From: Aricia agestis
Taxonomy: Eukaryota > Arthropoda > Insecta > Lepidoptera > Lycaenidae
NCBI RefSeq assembly: GCF_905147365.1
Contig: NC_056415.1
Location: forward strand, 11,922,001 to 11,986,000
Length of the DNA stretch: 64,000 bases
Direction: 5' to 3'
Of this stretch, positions 48,588 through 60,521 are shown piece after piece; the first letter of the stretch is position 1; every line of letters starts with the position of its first letter. Below the pieces are notes generated by a model, which saw only the letters and a program-made list of their open reading frames with translations, had not been told where the DNA came from and did no database searches. Both the position numbers and the translations under genes were made by a program.

Positions 48588-50074
48588 TTTACTTCTATTA
48601 ATGAACTATCTTCTAGGACGCATTTTCGTTTTACATTATTGTATATAAATGGGTGTAAATATGGACTAAGTCGTCTTGAAAAACTAGAGTTAGTTTGTGG
48701 TAGAGGCAGCTTCCAAGTTCTTTTTTTACGTAGTACATCATAATTTGGGGATTTAAGAAAAGCATGATACTCCTTAACACAAGCCTGAAGTATAAAAATG
48801 GCACGAACTGTGAGTACATCTGAATCTTTATATACACTTGATGTAGGATACCAGATGGGTTTTTTTTAAATTACTTTAAGCACTGACCTCTGCGCTCTTT
48901 CCAGGACTATCATTTTAGAGGTTGCTGCACCTCCCTATATTGGTATGCAGTATGATATCACTGACTGGCATATAGATATATAAACGGTTTTAAGTAGGTG
49001 TGGAGTGGCAGATGTACGTAAGTTCTTGAATATGTAGATAAGCTTTCGGATCTTTTTAGATGTGCTGACAAGATGTTCCTGGAAGTCTAATTTGTCGTCA
49101 ACCATGACCCCTAAATATTTTACGAAGGTAGCTTTTTTTAGTTGCTCACAGTTACATTTTACTAATAATTGTTGACTATTTAAAGGACATGTATGTACCG
49201 CGTAACATTAACATAAATAGGAGGTGCTGATGCTCCTGTTTTATGAAAGAATAGAATTTTAGACTTGGGGATACTCAAGTTATGTGGGGATACGTAAGTA
49301 GGTTATCTTGGAGCCACCTAGCGATTTTCCTAAGTGAATTTTCCGCCGTGCTTACTGCCTCAGCCCAATTATTTCCATAAAAAATAATTGCTGTGTCATC
49401 AGCGTAACAAATAATATCGGTTTTGTGGAGTTTTATATTAAATATGTCGTTATGTTTCCTCATTTCCTGCAAAAATTGCACGCTTTGTGGGAAATTTTCA
49501 GATAGGTGGGCATTTTATTCTTTTGAACGCTTTTAAAACTTAAGCAGCATTTGGTAAATAGTTGTAATTTGTATTCTGTTGTGGCGGTACCCACAATTCG
49601 CCTAACATTTCTGCATCGCGCTATCGAAGTTTTCTGAGCGTGTCAGTATATACTATACGACAGCTGAATTGTATCACGTGGGCTCTGGCCTGACCGAGCA
49701 TAACACCTCGCTCGGTCGGAAGATCTTCCTTTGTGGCAGCCACGCATATCCCACACTGTTAAGGTTGCATGTGTACTTATATCGCAGATACAAAATATAC
49801 AGTTAAAATAAGAATTGAAAAATGTTGGGCGATAACATAGCACACACTCAATAGAGCAAAATATGGATACAGGAAGAGACACGGAAAAAAAGAGTCTAGA
49901 ACTTGGAATATAGCATTCATAACTAGTAACCTGGAACAGATCCTGCTGCGCGCTCGTCCACTTGGCGCAGAACCAGTGGTTGTCGGGGTCGTCGGTGTTG
50001 TTGGTCAGCAGCTCGTAGTCCTCGAAGGAGGCGTTGGGAGTGAAGTTGAAGGTCGTGGTGGGGGGGCCGGCCAT
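36990..50074 (-). CDS. bves: Popeye domain-containing protein (Bves/POPDC), 7 coding exons
   Basis: Exons on the minus strand: 50074-49931, 46946-46744, 45285-45091, 42016-41908, 38079-37968, 37772-37596, 37228-36990; 392 aa with all frames closing. The N-terminal residues 1-48 are extracellular with sequons at N10, N14 and N25 and the family NHWFCAKWTSAQQDLF stretch. Exon 2 encodes three membrane segments (about 49-116). The cytosolic Popeye domain (about 117-262) has LFKPLKVSKKHFQELT, DERLSILLKGK, the cAMP-site DSPEW (D201-W205) and FQVT (F216-T219), then DCLIGKDITHKLYS. The C-terminal tail is Arg/Ser/Pro-rich and diverged. In animals these proteins bind cAMP and regulate membrane trafficking and excitability in muscle and epithelia. 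An in-frame ATG at 50167 would add 31 Arg/Ala-rich residues; 50074 fits the family better. The large introns are full of repeats. Confidence 0.93.
38658..38828. repeat. MITE in POPDC intron 4
   Basis: Third member of the family at 8530-8678 and 9531-9671: outer arms with GTAGACGAGTGGCAAA, inner ATTTGACATTAG and a GCTTCGCTAGCGAA centre. Confidence 0.75.
38865..39036. repeat. long-armed foldback MITE
   Basis: About 80-base arms carrying CTACACCGGAATAGCAG, GAGGCGAGCACTTT and AAACTTTATCTTCATTATTG in mirrored order. POPDC intron 4. Confidence 0.85.
39790..40473. repeat. cluster of three related MITE copies, one split by a SINE
   Basis: Repeated cores of GATTTGACAGATTTCAATTG and ends GTTGCGGTCTGAATCAACCC. 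The middle copy is interrupted by the SINE at 40022-40287. POPDC intron 4. Confidence 0.75.
40022..40287 (-). mobile_element. tRNA-derived SINE
   Basis: Minus strand: the head is tRNA-like, with A-box TGGCTCAGTGGTGAGC and B-box GGTTCGAATCC, followed by a body ending GTGTGAAGCGTCC and an AT-rich tail. It is a SINE and not a tRNA gene, as it lacks a foldable acceptor stem and has a long SINE body. A decayed copy is at 43190-43445, and a tail fragment at 46603-46622. Confidence 0.8.
40504..40589. repeat. perfect 41-bp hairpin with a 4-base loop
   Basis: Arms 40504-40544 and 40549-40589 are exactly complementary, loop CAAC. POPDC intron 4. Confidence 0.97.
41133..41279. repeat. MITE, CGGTCTTAC family
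   Basis: Ends CGGTCTTACTAC and GTGGTAAGACCG. It lies in POPDC intron 4, about 630 bases from exon 4. Confidence 0.65.
43190..43445 (-). mobile_element. decayed tRNA-derived SINE
   Basis: Same family as 40022-40287; the head is damaged at the B box, but the body with CTTCACACCACGTCGGTCTG is clear. POPDC intron 3. Confidence 0.7.
44080..44838. repeat. composite of ACAGGGTGTAA-family MITEs with an embedded hAT-like fragment
   Basis: Outer CAGGGTGTAA and TTACACCCTG ends, internal repeats of AAAGTATTATCACTTAG and AGTTCGCTGTGAA type, and a GTCCGC-rich fragment at 44103-44370. POPDC intron 3. Confidence 0.6.
46619..46700 (-). mobile_element. RTE-type LINE 3' tail next to POPDC exon 2
   Basis: Minus-strand reading AQEREQWNILGEAFAQEWDT then a stop and an AATAAAAAAAAG tail resembles the protein end of lepidopteran RTE-like LINEs. 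It is in the same frame as exon 2 of POPDC and close to its 5' splice site. Confidence 0.55.
47206..47510 (+). mobile_element. SINE, second copy
   Basis: Near-identical to 16125-16452 with a poly(A) end. It has landed inside a repeat of the 12735-12897 family, whose halves lie at about 47130-47205 and 47511-47590. POPDC intron 1. Confidence 0.8.
48190..49490 (-). mobile_element. truncated LINE with reverse-transcriptase remnant
   Basis: Minus-strand translation gives the RT catalytic block CYADDTAIIFYGNNWAEA, then KYFGVMVDDKLDFQEHL and SVISYCIPIWGGAA, with several frame breaks. The 3' end is a TAAATAAAGATTATTATTAT tail near 48190. A (GT)n tract interrupts the 3' UTR. POPDC intron 1. Confidence 0.8.
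48500..48586 (+). repeat. (GT)n microsatellite
   Basis: About 87 bases of GT with one early interruption (GTAT); lies within the LINE remnant. Confidence 0.95.
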
Positions 50075-50200
50075 GTCAGCCCGCGCCCCGCCGCCCGCGC
50101 GCCCCGCTGCCCGCGCGCGCCGCTCGACACGGTTTGTGGCTCGAGCTCTCAGTGGTACCAGCTCCATCGCGCGCCCCGCGCGAGCCTGCACTCTACCTGT
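49931..50200 (-). promoter_or_regulatory. CpG-rich first exon and 5' UTR of POPDC
   Basis: A GC-rich, CpG-rich island in AT-rich surroundings covers exon 1 and about 120 bases upstream. TTCACAG ending at 50197 could be a 3' splice site of a leader intron. No TATA box is evident. Confidence 0.45.
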
Positions 50201-50847
50201 GAACGATGGTTGTTGATTTGGGCTCACAGACGAACGGCACCTGCTTATTCGGCCTTTTTGCAGTCGACTAATAAAATGGCAGACAAGGCATGCCACAACT
50301 GCAAGCGTCGTCAATTGTCGACGGCTGCAGTTGTATCTGCCGTTGGCAAGTGCCGTTCGTATGTAAGACGCCTTAGTTCCATAATGATGCTTTAGTTTCA
50401 CTAAGACCCCCGATAATACTGTGATGGTTGTTGCTATAGTTCCCAAATTCTACCTGAACACACTTGGCAAACACTCTTCCTGCAAACAAGGGTTGTTGTT
50501 ATATTTCCACAATAGCGCCGAAACATGCATAGCTTTTGCCCCATTCCCGAGCCTTCGCTCCACCTGCATCTAATGGTTGTTGCTTTAGTAATTCCACAAT
50601 GACGCTAGAATATACTTTGAAAATATTTGGTGCCCCTAGCTACGTGGATTATTATAATCTACGGATAAATCTTTATGATTCCGTTCGCTAAAGCGAACGG
50701 AATCGGTGGACTATATGTAGAAAAAAACTCTAATTTTACATCTTTAAATATCGAGTCAGTCTTTAAATATCGAGTTGCATACAATATGTTAAAAGAGATG
50801 ATATAGAATAGGAGTGTATCGATTCCACACAAACTATTATCCACGCT

Positions 50848-50992
50848 TAGCCCCAATTTCACCAACGACTGTTAAAGTTAACACTCGAATTAGTATCACG
50901 TTACCTCTTTCGTTTTTCTTATGAATGAAAGAGAAGACTTGTCATTTTAACAAGCTGTTAGCACTAACAGACGTTGGTAAAATTGGGGCTTA
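50848..50992. repeat. MITE, AGCCCCAATTT family
   Basis: Ends TTAGCCCCAATTT and AAATTGGGGCTTAG with an inner AACGACTGTTA / TAACAGACGTT pair; about 145 bp, upstream of POPDC. Confidence 0.75.
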
Positions 50993-51127
50993 GTCTAATT
51001 GGCATTTGGCACTGATAAACTTTATGCTCGTAAGCTCAATGAATGGATATTAATTTGGTTTTACTAAACTCTGTGACCGACAACAAAATGAGCAAGATGC
51101 AACACAGGCAGTCTATTTTATTATCTA

Positions 51128-51362
51128 TATATATATAAAACTCAAAGGTGACTGACTGATTAACATAGTGATCTATCAACGCACAGCCCAAACCACTGGA
51201 CGGATCGGGCTGAAATTTGGCATGCAGGTAGATGTTATGACGTAGGCATCCGCTAAGAAAGGATTTTGATAAATTCCAACCCCAAGGGGTTCAAATAGGG
51301 AATGAAAGTTTGTATATAATAATACTTCTTAACGCGAGCGAAGCCGCGGGCAAAAGCTCGTT
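51128..51362 (+). mobile_element. Helitron-like relic, third family
   Basis: Begins TATATATAAAACTCAAAGGT, contains CACTGGACGGATCGGGCTGA, and ends CGAAGCCGCGGGCAAAAGCT. Confidence 0.5.
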
Positions 51363-51992
51363 TATTCATAAATTCATAGCGAGAATCACTAAATGAATTT
51401 ACTTCTCTTATTTGAATAACAAGATGGTATTGTTCGAAAGAGTCTAGAAATTTATTCAAAGTGATTTTGAACCGAGTCAGTAACGGAATATTTCTATGAT
51501 AATACGCTATTATGTGCCAGTTCTTTTGGCGCGAAGTTATTTGGCTATTGTGTTTATGAACAACTTGTGTACCGGCCAAGTGCGCGTCGGGTTTACAATT
51601 CCTTGTAAATCTTGTTGCGTTCCAGATTAATTTCTTTGAAAAGTTTAATACAACATTGGTACAATAAGTCTGATAAGCCTTATGCCTTGTTGCTTTATAT
51701 AGATAATTTGATGTATTATATGACAAGTCGACTTGTAATAATGTTCCGTATGTAGTGAGAACAATTGTATGTCTTTAGGATAACATAGGATACTTTTAAT
51801 CCCAGAAAAATGTACGGTTCCTGCGAGTTTTGGCGCAATGGAGTTGCGGGCGTCATTTAGTATTTTATATTTTGACGAGTTGCTAATTTGATTGAAGAAT
51901 ATAAGTAATCCACAATGTATGCGAAGGCCTTATAAAATATTTGAAAAAAAAATCTCCCCTTTAAAAAAACACAATCACCTAATCGCGTCAAG

Positions 51993-52194
51993 TTAAGGAG
52001 TGAGCACACTGAGACGGGCCGTGCCGAAAAATCCGCCTCCATACAATTTGTATGGAAGCGGAAATCCGCTGCACCCCGACACAGTGTGCGATACGCGCAT
52101 CCGCTTGCATACAAATTGTATGGAGGCGGATTTTGCGATGAACCCCGGCACGCTGAGCCTCGGCGCGGCCCATCTCAGTGTGCTCACTCCTTAA
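51993..52194. repeat. 202-bp foldback MITE
   Basis: Ends TTAAGGAGTGAGCACACTGA and complement; the inner sequence has repeated TCCATACAATTTGTATGGA palindromes. Confidence 0.8.
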
Positions 52195-52707
52195 ACACAC
52201 TTGGCCTAGTTAATTGAACAGAGATAGAACATTCATTCCGCAGCACGCGAACCTCACCGACACAAGACTTTAATTAAAAACAAACTTGGAAAAACAGTTC
52301 ATAAGTGGTACTATAAATAAGCGTTTGATAGACTTTTAAGTATCTTTAAGTTTGAATGGGAAAAGTTTATTGAAAAATATTTCAGATTAAAATTCCAATA
52401 TTTTTTCATTAGAAAAAAATAATACGGGTGATGAATTATGAATTTTTTTCTTATATCTAAAATTTATTGTGGGGTAAGTAATAAATGTTGCGCATGACTC
52501 CATTCGCACATGCTATTGCTACTAAAACTATATCATTTCTCTGCCATGACCCAAATTATCTCCATATCAATCATCTACTCGTAATAGGGAACATTAAAAA
52601 ATAATAAAATGTAAAAAAAAATATATATAAATCCAAGGGCTACTGCAAGGTTAATATTTTATAAAATATTTTTTTTTAATATAAAAAATACGAATTAAAA
52701 GTAACTT

Positions 52708-52905
52708 GAAACGGAACGGATTTCAAAACACCAATCAACGTTCGGTGACGTCACACCTGCTATCCCCGCGTTCCATTTAGCGTTAAAAATTATCAAAGCG
52801 CTTAAAATGCCTCCTATTTTGAGCATTTTGATCGTTTTTAACGCTAAATGGAAAGCGGGGCAGGACAGTAGTGACGTCATATAGACTATAGATCCGTTTT
52901 GGCGC
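52708..52905. repeat. foldback element
   Basis: Arms contain ACGGATTT, GTGACGTCA and CATTTAGCGTTAAAAA in mirrored order. Confidence 0.65.
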
Positions 52906-53844
52906 CAAAATTTAATTTGTCAATTTTAAACCGCATTTTTTGCAGTAAATTCCAGTGTTTTAATTTTTTAATATACTGGTTCTACATGAAGTTCTTTAAA
53001 ATAAACTATTTAATATTTAAATTTTAAACTAAAGGCAACAAACAAAATACATATGGTCACACTCTCACACGTAATTTATAGATTTAGGATTAGTATGTAT
53101 ATTGTATAATGTATATACCATAAACTTATAATATACTGTCGTATAGACCACCTGACAACCCGAATGCGTGACCATTTTTGATCTGTCAATGTGTGCGTGT
53201 GCTAGTGATGTATATTTTACTATCGATAGTATAGTATTTTGCTATCGATAGTTTAGTCCGTTCGAGTTATTTTACCTGAATTTCTATAAGAAATAAATAA
53301 TATGCAACTTTGACAGATTTTGTATTTCAAATTAGGTATCATAAATTTTAATTGGCAAAAAAGGTGACGATTGAAAAGTAGATACACATTTTCGTTTGGA
53401 ATGATTTTTCAATCGTCATTCGTCGGATATGTTATGACTTATGACATGAGGTTCTTATAGGAGTAAATGATATACACATAACACATTATAAAGTTATTTA
53501 TTACTCAGGTAAAATCTATCTGGTAAATCAGTAGGTGGTAGGCCTCATGTAGACACGTCGACATTCTATAAGTGTTAACTTTGTTAACCTACTTAGAAAT
53601 AAATATTTTTCATTTCATTTCATTTTCATTAGAAATAAGCAGATCCTTTGTGTCGTTTTACTATGTATATTGTCTTATTGTAATTGTTTCTTGTGCACAA
53701 TAAATAGTTAAATAAATAAATAAATTTTCATTTCATTTCATTCATTTCAGCCCTTACATTGCTGCATTGAATGTAAACAACACACATAGTATATTATATT
53801 TTATTCTTAAATTAAATACATATCATAAAATATCATAATACTTT

Positions 53845-54670
53845 TGGGAGTGCCTCCGCTGCCGGTGCCGGCTCCCAAAAATATCAGTAATGGGAACTAC
53901 GGTAAGTATACTGCCGGCAGCCGAGATATAAAACAACGACTGCCGGCGCTGGTACTCAAAATGGGAGCCGGTGATAATGCGTAAAGCGCTAGGTTCCAGT
54001 GCCGATACACAAATTTGAAAAATAAATTATAATTATAATCTCAATTTATATATTCGACTTTTAAAGGTGAAGGTTTGGTACCTATTTGTTCGGCTGTGGA
54101 TATTTTAGTTTTTTGTGATACATTTTCTTAGCTTAGCTTTACCGTAGCTATCTTTTTTCAGCTACCAAAAAGTAAGATTTTGCACCACAGCTACAGTTAT
54201 AAACTCCGTGGTATACTTCCGAAGGTACTGAACAGAACTTCAGATTCCTTATACATGTTAGAGAGTTTCAGCGTTGTTTAAAGAAGCAAAGATATTGTCT
54301 TTAAATGCTACTATACAGATCACATTTATCAGCATCTTCACCCTTCACCCATGCAACATTCAAGCCCCATACGAGCACCGGTGATCGCGACAAAAATAGA
54401 ATACAATAGCATTTCCGAGAATCCCCGATCGAAGGATTCAAATAATTATGCATCCTTACAATTATTATGACCTTATTATTTGTACTTTTCATAGTTATTT
54501 AGCTCAAGTCTGATGTTTTTGATCATTATTCTGTTTGACAAGCGATGTTTGCCGAATAGGCGCCGGCAGCCTATTCGGCAAACATCGCGTGACTTCGGCA
54601 AACTTCGGAGTTCGGAAAACGGCGCTGGCAGCCATTTTGGCAACCGGCGCCGGCAGCGGAGGCACTCCCT
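53845..54670. mobile_element. 826-bp TIR element
   Basis: Ends GGGAGTGCCTCCGCTGCCGG and CCGGCAGCGGAGGCACTCCC. A smaller hairpin with GTTTGCCGAATAGG arms (54542-54588) lies near the right end. No transposase is seen. Confidence 0.75.
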
Positions 54671-56112
54671 AATACTTTTTATTACAATCATTTTTAACCG
54701 ACTTTAAGGAGGAGGTTAGACGTTCGGCTGTGGATATAATATTTTTTATGTATGTTCAACGATTACTCTGCCGTTTGTGAACCGATTTGAAGGTAAAGAC
54801 AATAGTAATATTATACTTAAATGAACTAAAAAGTATTAAATAATCCTTATTCTGTATTCAGTATTTCTGTTCTCAATCTTCATAATTTTGAAGTCGGTAC
54901 CAGTCCTATTAAGTATAATATAAGTTGCACTTATACCTATTCTGTCAGAGAACTGTCTATTATATTATTGAAAGCTGCATTCAATGAGTATTAGATTCAA
55001 GTGACTGATCTGTGAATCCTTGATTTTATACTAGGTATGTCAAAAGATAATTATTACTTAAAAATAATCGTTAAAATAAGATAATATGTCCTTTTTAAGG
55101 TGATAAATATAAAGGTAAATGATTTTTATTTTAGTTTTATGTTATTGTAAAATATCGATAAGCATATCGATAAATTTGATTCAAGCAATAGCGTATAATA
55201 TGTAAAAAAATTTAATGAAAAATTTTTCTTCAAAATTTGTGTAATATAAGAACAATAGTAACTTTAGTTTCGCAAAATATGAAAGTAAAAGGGAGGATTC
55301 ATAATATTTTATTTGAAATAGAGAGCTAAAGACAGAATAGAGCAAAAATAAACACATCGTAGCAATTAGGACATGAAGATTAATTACGGGTGAAATGTAT
55401 ATTTTTCAGGATTATTCCTATGATTTACACTACAATCACTCACAGCACAAGTTATTATTGTTATATATAATAGTATTTGTTGAAAATAACATACGATTTA
55501 AATAATAAATTGCAAATACCGAAAGGGCATAAAAACGATTGATGACTTTTGACGACCTGTCAAATAAAAGTTGTTACAATTTTCATTAGACTGCCTCTCT
55601 CTTTTCATCTTGTTATAATTCCATAAAGGATTTTCTTCTCTCTCGCACTCTTTGTTGGTCTATGCATTATAAGTTTATGGTATATACAGTATGCACAAAA
55701 AGGCGTGCTACGCTGTAGCGCTACGCCGCGTAGCCGCTACGAAATTCGTAGCATAACTAGTTTAGTTCTCAGTTTCGACCACTTTAGTCTCAGCGAAAAT
55801 TAAAACCGAACCAGCAACTGACTATGAAATACGATCGAGGCTCCAGTTACTAGACTATGAAATGTGGTCCATAAATCCCAAACTGAAAACGCCCGGCTAA
55901 AGAAATATGGCCGTCTAAACCTGAGTACATAATCTAGTTTCGGCTGAGTCTAGACATGTAATAGTAATTGAAGAAGCATCAAGCACAGTCTAGGCATCTG
56001 TAGTTTTATGTCTATTCTATTAGATAGCTCTAATGTGATTTGTCTCGGAGTACTGAACTCTTTATGGATGAAGATTAAAGGGTAAAAATGAAGGGTAGGG
56101 TAAGTTTTCATT

Positions 56113-56946
56113 TTTTTAAGGTTTCCGTGCCCAAAGGGTAAAAACGGGACTATATTACTAAAACTTCGGTGTCTGGCTTTCTGTTCGTCTGTCTGTCTGT
56201 TCGTCTGAATGTCTGTGTGTGTCCAAGCTGTAACTCAAGAACTGTAGTAGCTAGAGAAATGACATAGATTATGTTGCCGCTATAACAACAAATACTAAAA
56301 ACAAAATAAAAATAATATTTAAGGGGAGCTCCCATACAACAAACGTGAAAAATTTGGCCTTTTTTGCTCTATATAATGGCAACAGGTAGGTATTTGAATT
56401 TTTCACAAAGTTATTATTTATATGTGTACTTTAATATTTACTAGCGACCCGCCCCGGCTTTGCACGGGTATAAAATATATTATTGCCTATGTCACTCACT
56501 GAAGAAATTATTAAAATCGATAATAAATAAATAATGTATTTAAAAAATATTTAATTGACTAAGGATTATTGCCGTATTGGTTAAAATCGCTTCGAAAATT
56601 AGCCATTATTTGAAGTTAAAAGTAAATGACAAAAAAATGTGGGATATCCATAAGAGATAGACATATGATACCATCGCGGATTTTTCATAGTGTATAATAC
56701 TTAGTACATCAAAATTCGTTGCGTAGTTTTAAAAATTAAAGGTAACAAAGGGACATGAGGGAAAAAAACGACTTTGTTTTATATTAATATGTAGTGATGA
56801 TAATAATATTAAAATAAATTTAATATTTAAGGGGGGCTCCCATATAAAAAAAAAACACAATTTTTGGCCTAATTTTGCTCTATAATGGTACGGAACCCTA
56901 CGTGCGCGAATCCGACTCGCACTTGGCTAATAATTTTTCAAATGCA
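56113..56946 (+). repeat. dispersed repeat, interrupted copy
   Basis: Family of 6563-7008: TTTCCGTGCCCAAAGGGTAA at the left, GGTACGGAACCC and CGCGAATCCGACTCGCACTT at the right. About 400 bases of other repeat sequence (from about 56440, CGACCCGCCCCGGCTTTGCA) lie within it. Confidence 0.55.
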
Positions 56947-57390
56947 TGGTTACTTGTTAGTTGTTATGTGGTAAAGTTTTGATTATTATTATTCTAAGCT
57001 TATTGTTTAAAAATAGATTCCCCCGCAATCTCGTTAGTCGCTTTAACTAAGCAAACTATGAATTTAAAGCAATAGAATTAACATAAGCCTTCAAAACACG
57101 AAAATATTAGCATTTAAAAGTTCCAGAACGGTAACGCTATTGCACGGCTCGGCCGGAAAACGCTGAGAAGGAAGAATGAATCATTCATGAACGGAGTTAA
57201 AATGAATCGGACTTTTAGGATCGGTGCAAACGAAACACAGCAGTATGCTATAATAGATAGTGGACACTTTATCACACGTGTAAACTTTTCCAAGGTCAAG
57301 CGATTTAGCGTGGCTCTTGACTTCCCTATAGCTAAATTTGGAAAAATATTATTTTAAAGTTTAGCTAGGACAATATAATTACTTGATTGC

Positions 57391-57678
57391 TTAAAGCTAA
57401 TCACATTGACTTACTTGTCTGACAGAAAGCTAGTCCAAGGCATTGGATGGGTTTATAAAAGTCGGGTCCTACGCCTGATAATGCTAGACGTTTAATAAAG
57501 TTTATCTATATTATGTACAGTGCTCCCAAAGTGATTGCTTAAAGCTAATCACATTGACTTACTTTTCTGACAGAAAGTTAGTTCAAGCATTGGATGGGTT
57601 TATAAAAGTTGGGTCCTACGCCTGATAATGCTAGACGTTTAATAAAGTTTATCTATATTTTGTACAGTGCTCCCAAAG
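57391..57678 (+). repeat. tandem duplication, about 145-bp unit
   Basis: Two near-identical units beginning TTGCTTAAAGCTAATCACAT and ending TACAGTGCTCCCAAAGTG. Confidence 0.85.
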
Positions 57679-57815
57679 TGATAATGCGCATAGAAATTTT
57701 CGTCATTTTTCGGCAACGGTCGTATTCCTGAGCGTCGGTAGACGTCGTTGCAAAGCGCTATTTACTTAACTTTAGAAAAACACCGCTTTGCCGCGACGCC
57801 AGACCTTGCTTGCAC

Positions 57816-57829
57816 GTTACCATGGTAAC
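57816..57829. promoter_or_regulatory. perfect palindromic RFX X-box in a promoter-like GC island
   Basis: GTTACCATGGTAAC is a full inverted-repeat X-box, the binding site of RFX factors that control ciliary genes. It overlaps a CRE-like GTAACGTCA and is followed by an inverted CCAAT box (CATTGGCCA), within a GC-rich stretch from about 57700 to 57900. No gene beginning here was recognised inside the window. Confidence 0.5.
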
Positions 57830-60521
57830 GTCATTGGCCACGTCGTGATGGCTTTCCGGTGACTTAGCACTTATTGATGGACTGGCGACAGCGGACAGCC
57901 ACCGGCTATATTATGATAGTTACTTCTATTTTCTTTGAACAAGGTGTAAAAGTGTAAATACAAGTACATTGTTTGGAGCTTTCACGTTTCATAGATTCGG
58001 GTGTTTTCGTGATTACGACAATTAGCGAAGATTTGCATGCGTATTATTAATTAATAATAATTTGCCAGAAGATCCCGCGTCTTCTCGTTGGGTTAATTCC
58101 TGAACCGGCGGTAGGCCTCATGCAGACGTTCTAAAAGTGTTAATTTTTAATCGATTTAGAAATAAAACATTTTTCATTTTCATTATCTACTATAGAACAT
58201 ATGTATAGCGTGCGACATCAGTATAGCGTTAATCAGTGGCCCGTTTGCACCGAGGGGTCATTCATGAACGTGTAAAATGTAACTTTTTATCGCTATATCT
58301 GTTTCTACTGGGCCTTAATTGCTGTACCGCGTATACGCTGAAACATTTTATCGAAATTGTTGTGACACCGCACAGCCGCGCTTCCGAAATGTTTTTATTG
58401 ATGCTCGACGCGTTTAATATTTTCATTTGTACTGTTTTTTAATGAGTATCATTATTGGATTTATCCAATTAAATATTAATGATATTGTGGAACGAGTGTT
58501 GATATAATAAAAATGGGCGGCTTTTAATTAAGTACTGATTAAAAATAATTTGTGTCACTTTAAAATTTTCTTTATTATACAGTGTTAATCATAATTTGTT
58601 ATCGCTTATATTAATGACAATACGACAGTTTAAATGCTATGTTTAAACAATTTTAACTAAAATATAATGCTTTAGGTTGCTATTAAAAGTAAGTAAACGA
58701 TTTTAAACTTAAACTTCATAATATAGCGTACGTGTGTTAAAACTCGATTAAAAATGCCGAGTAAAATATTACTGGTATACACATACCACATTTTTACATT
58801 CTTTAGGCCTATAAAATATACCAATATGCAGATATTGCGTAAAACCAAACTTATAGCACCGTACGAAATCAAATCACGCCGCTACGTGAGGGAAAGCAAA
58901 ATATGAGTAGCGATAATAATGGAGCACTTACAGGAAGGTTTCGCTCTAACATATTCACCTCACGTGTCATATTTATATTTATGGATATCATCACTGTGCC
59001 AATAATTTAATAAACTATCTACGGTGTGACGACCTAATCTCCATAATGATGAGCGTGATAAATATACGAAAAAGTGTAATATATTCGATGTTTCGAAAGT
59101 AATCAGTAGCAGCTACTCGAGAAATGCGTTTTATCTAAAGACAAACACATTTGTCAGCACCGTACGCGTCGTCCACGCTGAACGCGCCGCATAGTTCACG
59201 AAATGCGGACGCATTGCGAGGTTTCACATCATTTCACACAACGAATTCTAAAATGCGGCGCGTGCAGCGCGTGCTTGCTGATAAATGTGGGATCACCTTA
59301 AACAACAAATACTGACAGATTTAAGGGTAAAATAATTGGTTATATGATTGTTGCATTTTTATGTGGGCTTTTCACGTTGAGCCATGGTAAAAAATGCAGG
59401 CAATTATTTGTCTTAACAACTGCTGTAATCATGGTGCAAATTAGGTTAAATTATCATGAAAGAGGACCTTTAAAGTTTAAGGTGACGCCGCGTTAAAGTA
59501 AAAAACCGTGTTGGACATGTTTTAGATTGCTTGTTTTCTATGAGTGACCGTCTGGTCTCTCATATAAAACAAGCAATGGAACATCAAAAAAAATGGAAAG
59601 AGCGTAAGTGACAAAATCGTTTTTGTCGCGTAATTTAAAAACCATAAATACATTTCATAATATAAGCTATGGAAAGCGTATGCTTGAACCAATTTATGTA
59701 CAAATTTTAGAAGCTTAAATCACACTCCTCTGTTGGCAAAATAGGAATCCCCTTTATTACAGAGGTCTTTTTGATTGATTATACTGAGTTATAAAAGTTG
59801 ACCAATCGTGTTATGCTATGGGCAATTTAAAGACAAAGACATGATGAATACTGACAATGAACTTTAATTTCTTAGCTTTAGTCATTGCTGAGAAAAATCG
59901 ATATCGCTACAGCCAAATTATCAAGGCGTCGCCTTAATCAAATCGTCATGTCCACTGTGGTCACACCAAACCAACATTTTGAAAATTATTAAAATAACTT
60001 GAAAGTTGAAACACATCAGTTCATATTTTATTCCTAATACGGAGAACTTTATGCGCCTGTTTTTGGTGTATTTGTGAACAAGGTATTATATTTTTTTAAA
60101 CAATTATCGTAACGAATTTCTAAAAAGTTTGAAAGCGTTTGCATAACCTCACATACTACAATCGTATGAATAAAAAGTGCAGCGGCGAAGTTAACGAGGT
60201 ACATCGCTGTACTTTCAGACCGACTATTTTTAGACTTCGAATACATATAATTATAACATAGCTGGGATATACAGATCTATGAAGACTGTTTTGATGTATA
60301 TTTCTACCATAGTATAAAGTTATTTTAAAATAAATATAAAGGTATACTTTTAGCGTTATCTTTTAGCCCTCAAACGTTACTTTAAAAAATAATTAAATAG
60401 TCTGCGTCATCATTAATAAATAGCCTTTCATACCGCAATACCTCGAAATCAGCAAGATTTGAGTTTATAAAGAAACGAAAGAAGACGCTGCGCAACTTGG
60501 CAACTTATTGCAAATCGCCGT

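Noticed and set aside
48492..48743. ORF with a Val-Cys run
   Set aside because: Translation of the GT microsatellite within LINE sequence.
49643..50446. 267-codon minus-strand ORF covering POPDC exon 1
   Set aside because: Only 49931-50074 (possibly to 50167) matches the Popeye N-terminus. The rest is GC-rich leader and intron that happens to lack stops; the GTTACT donor at 49930 ends the exon.
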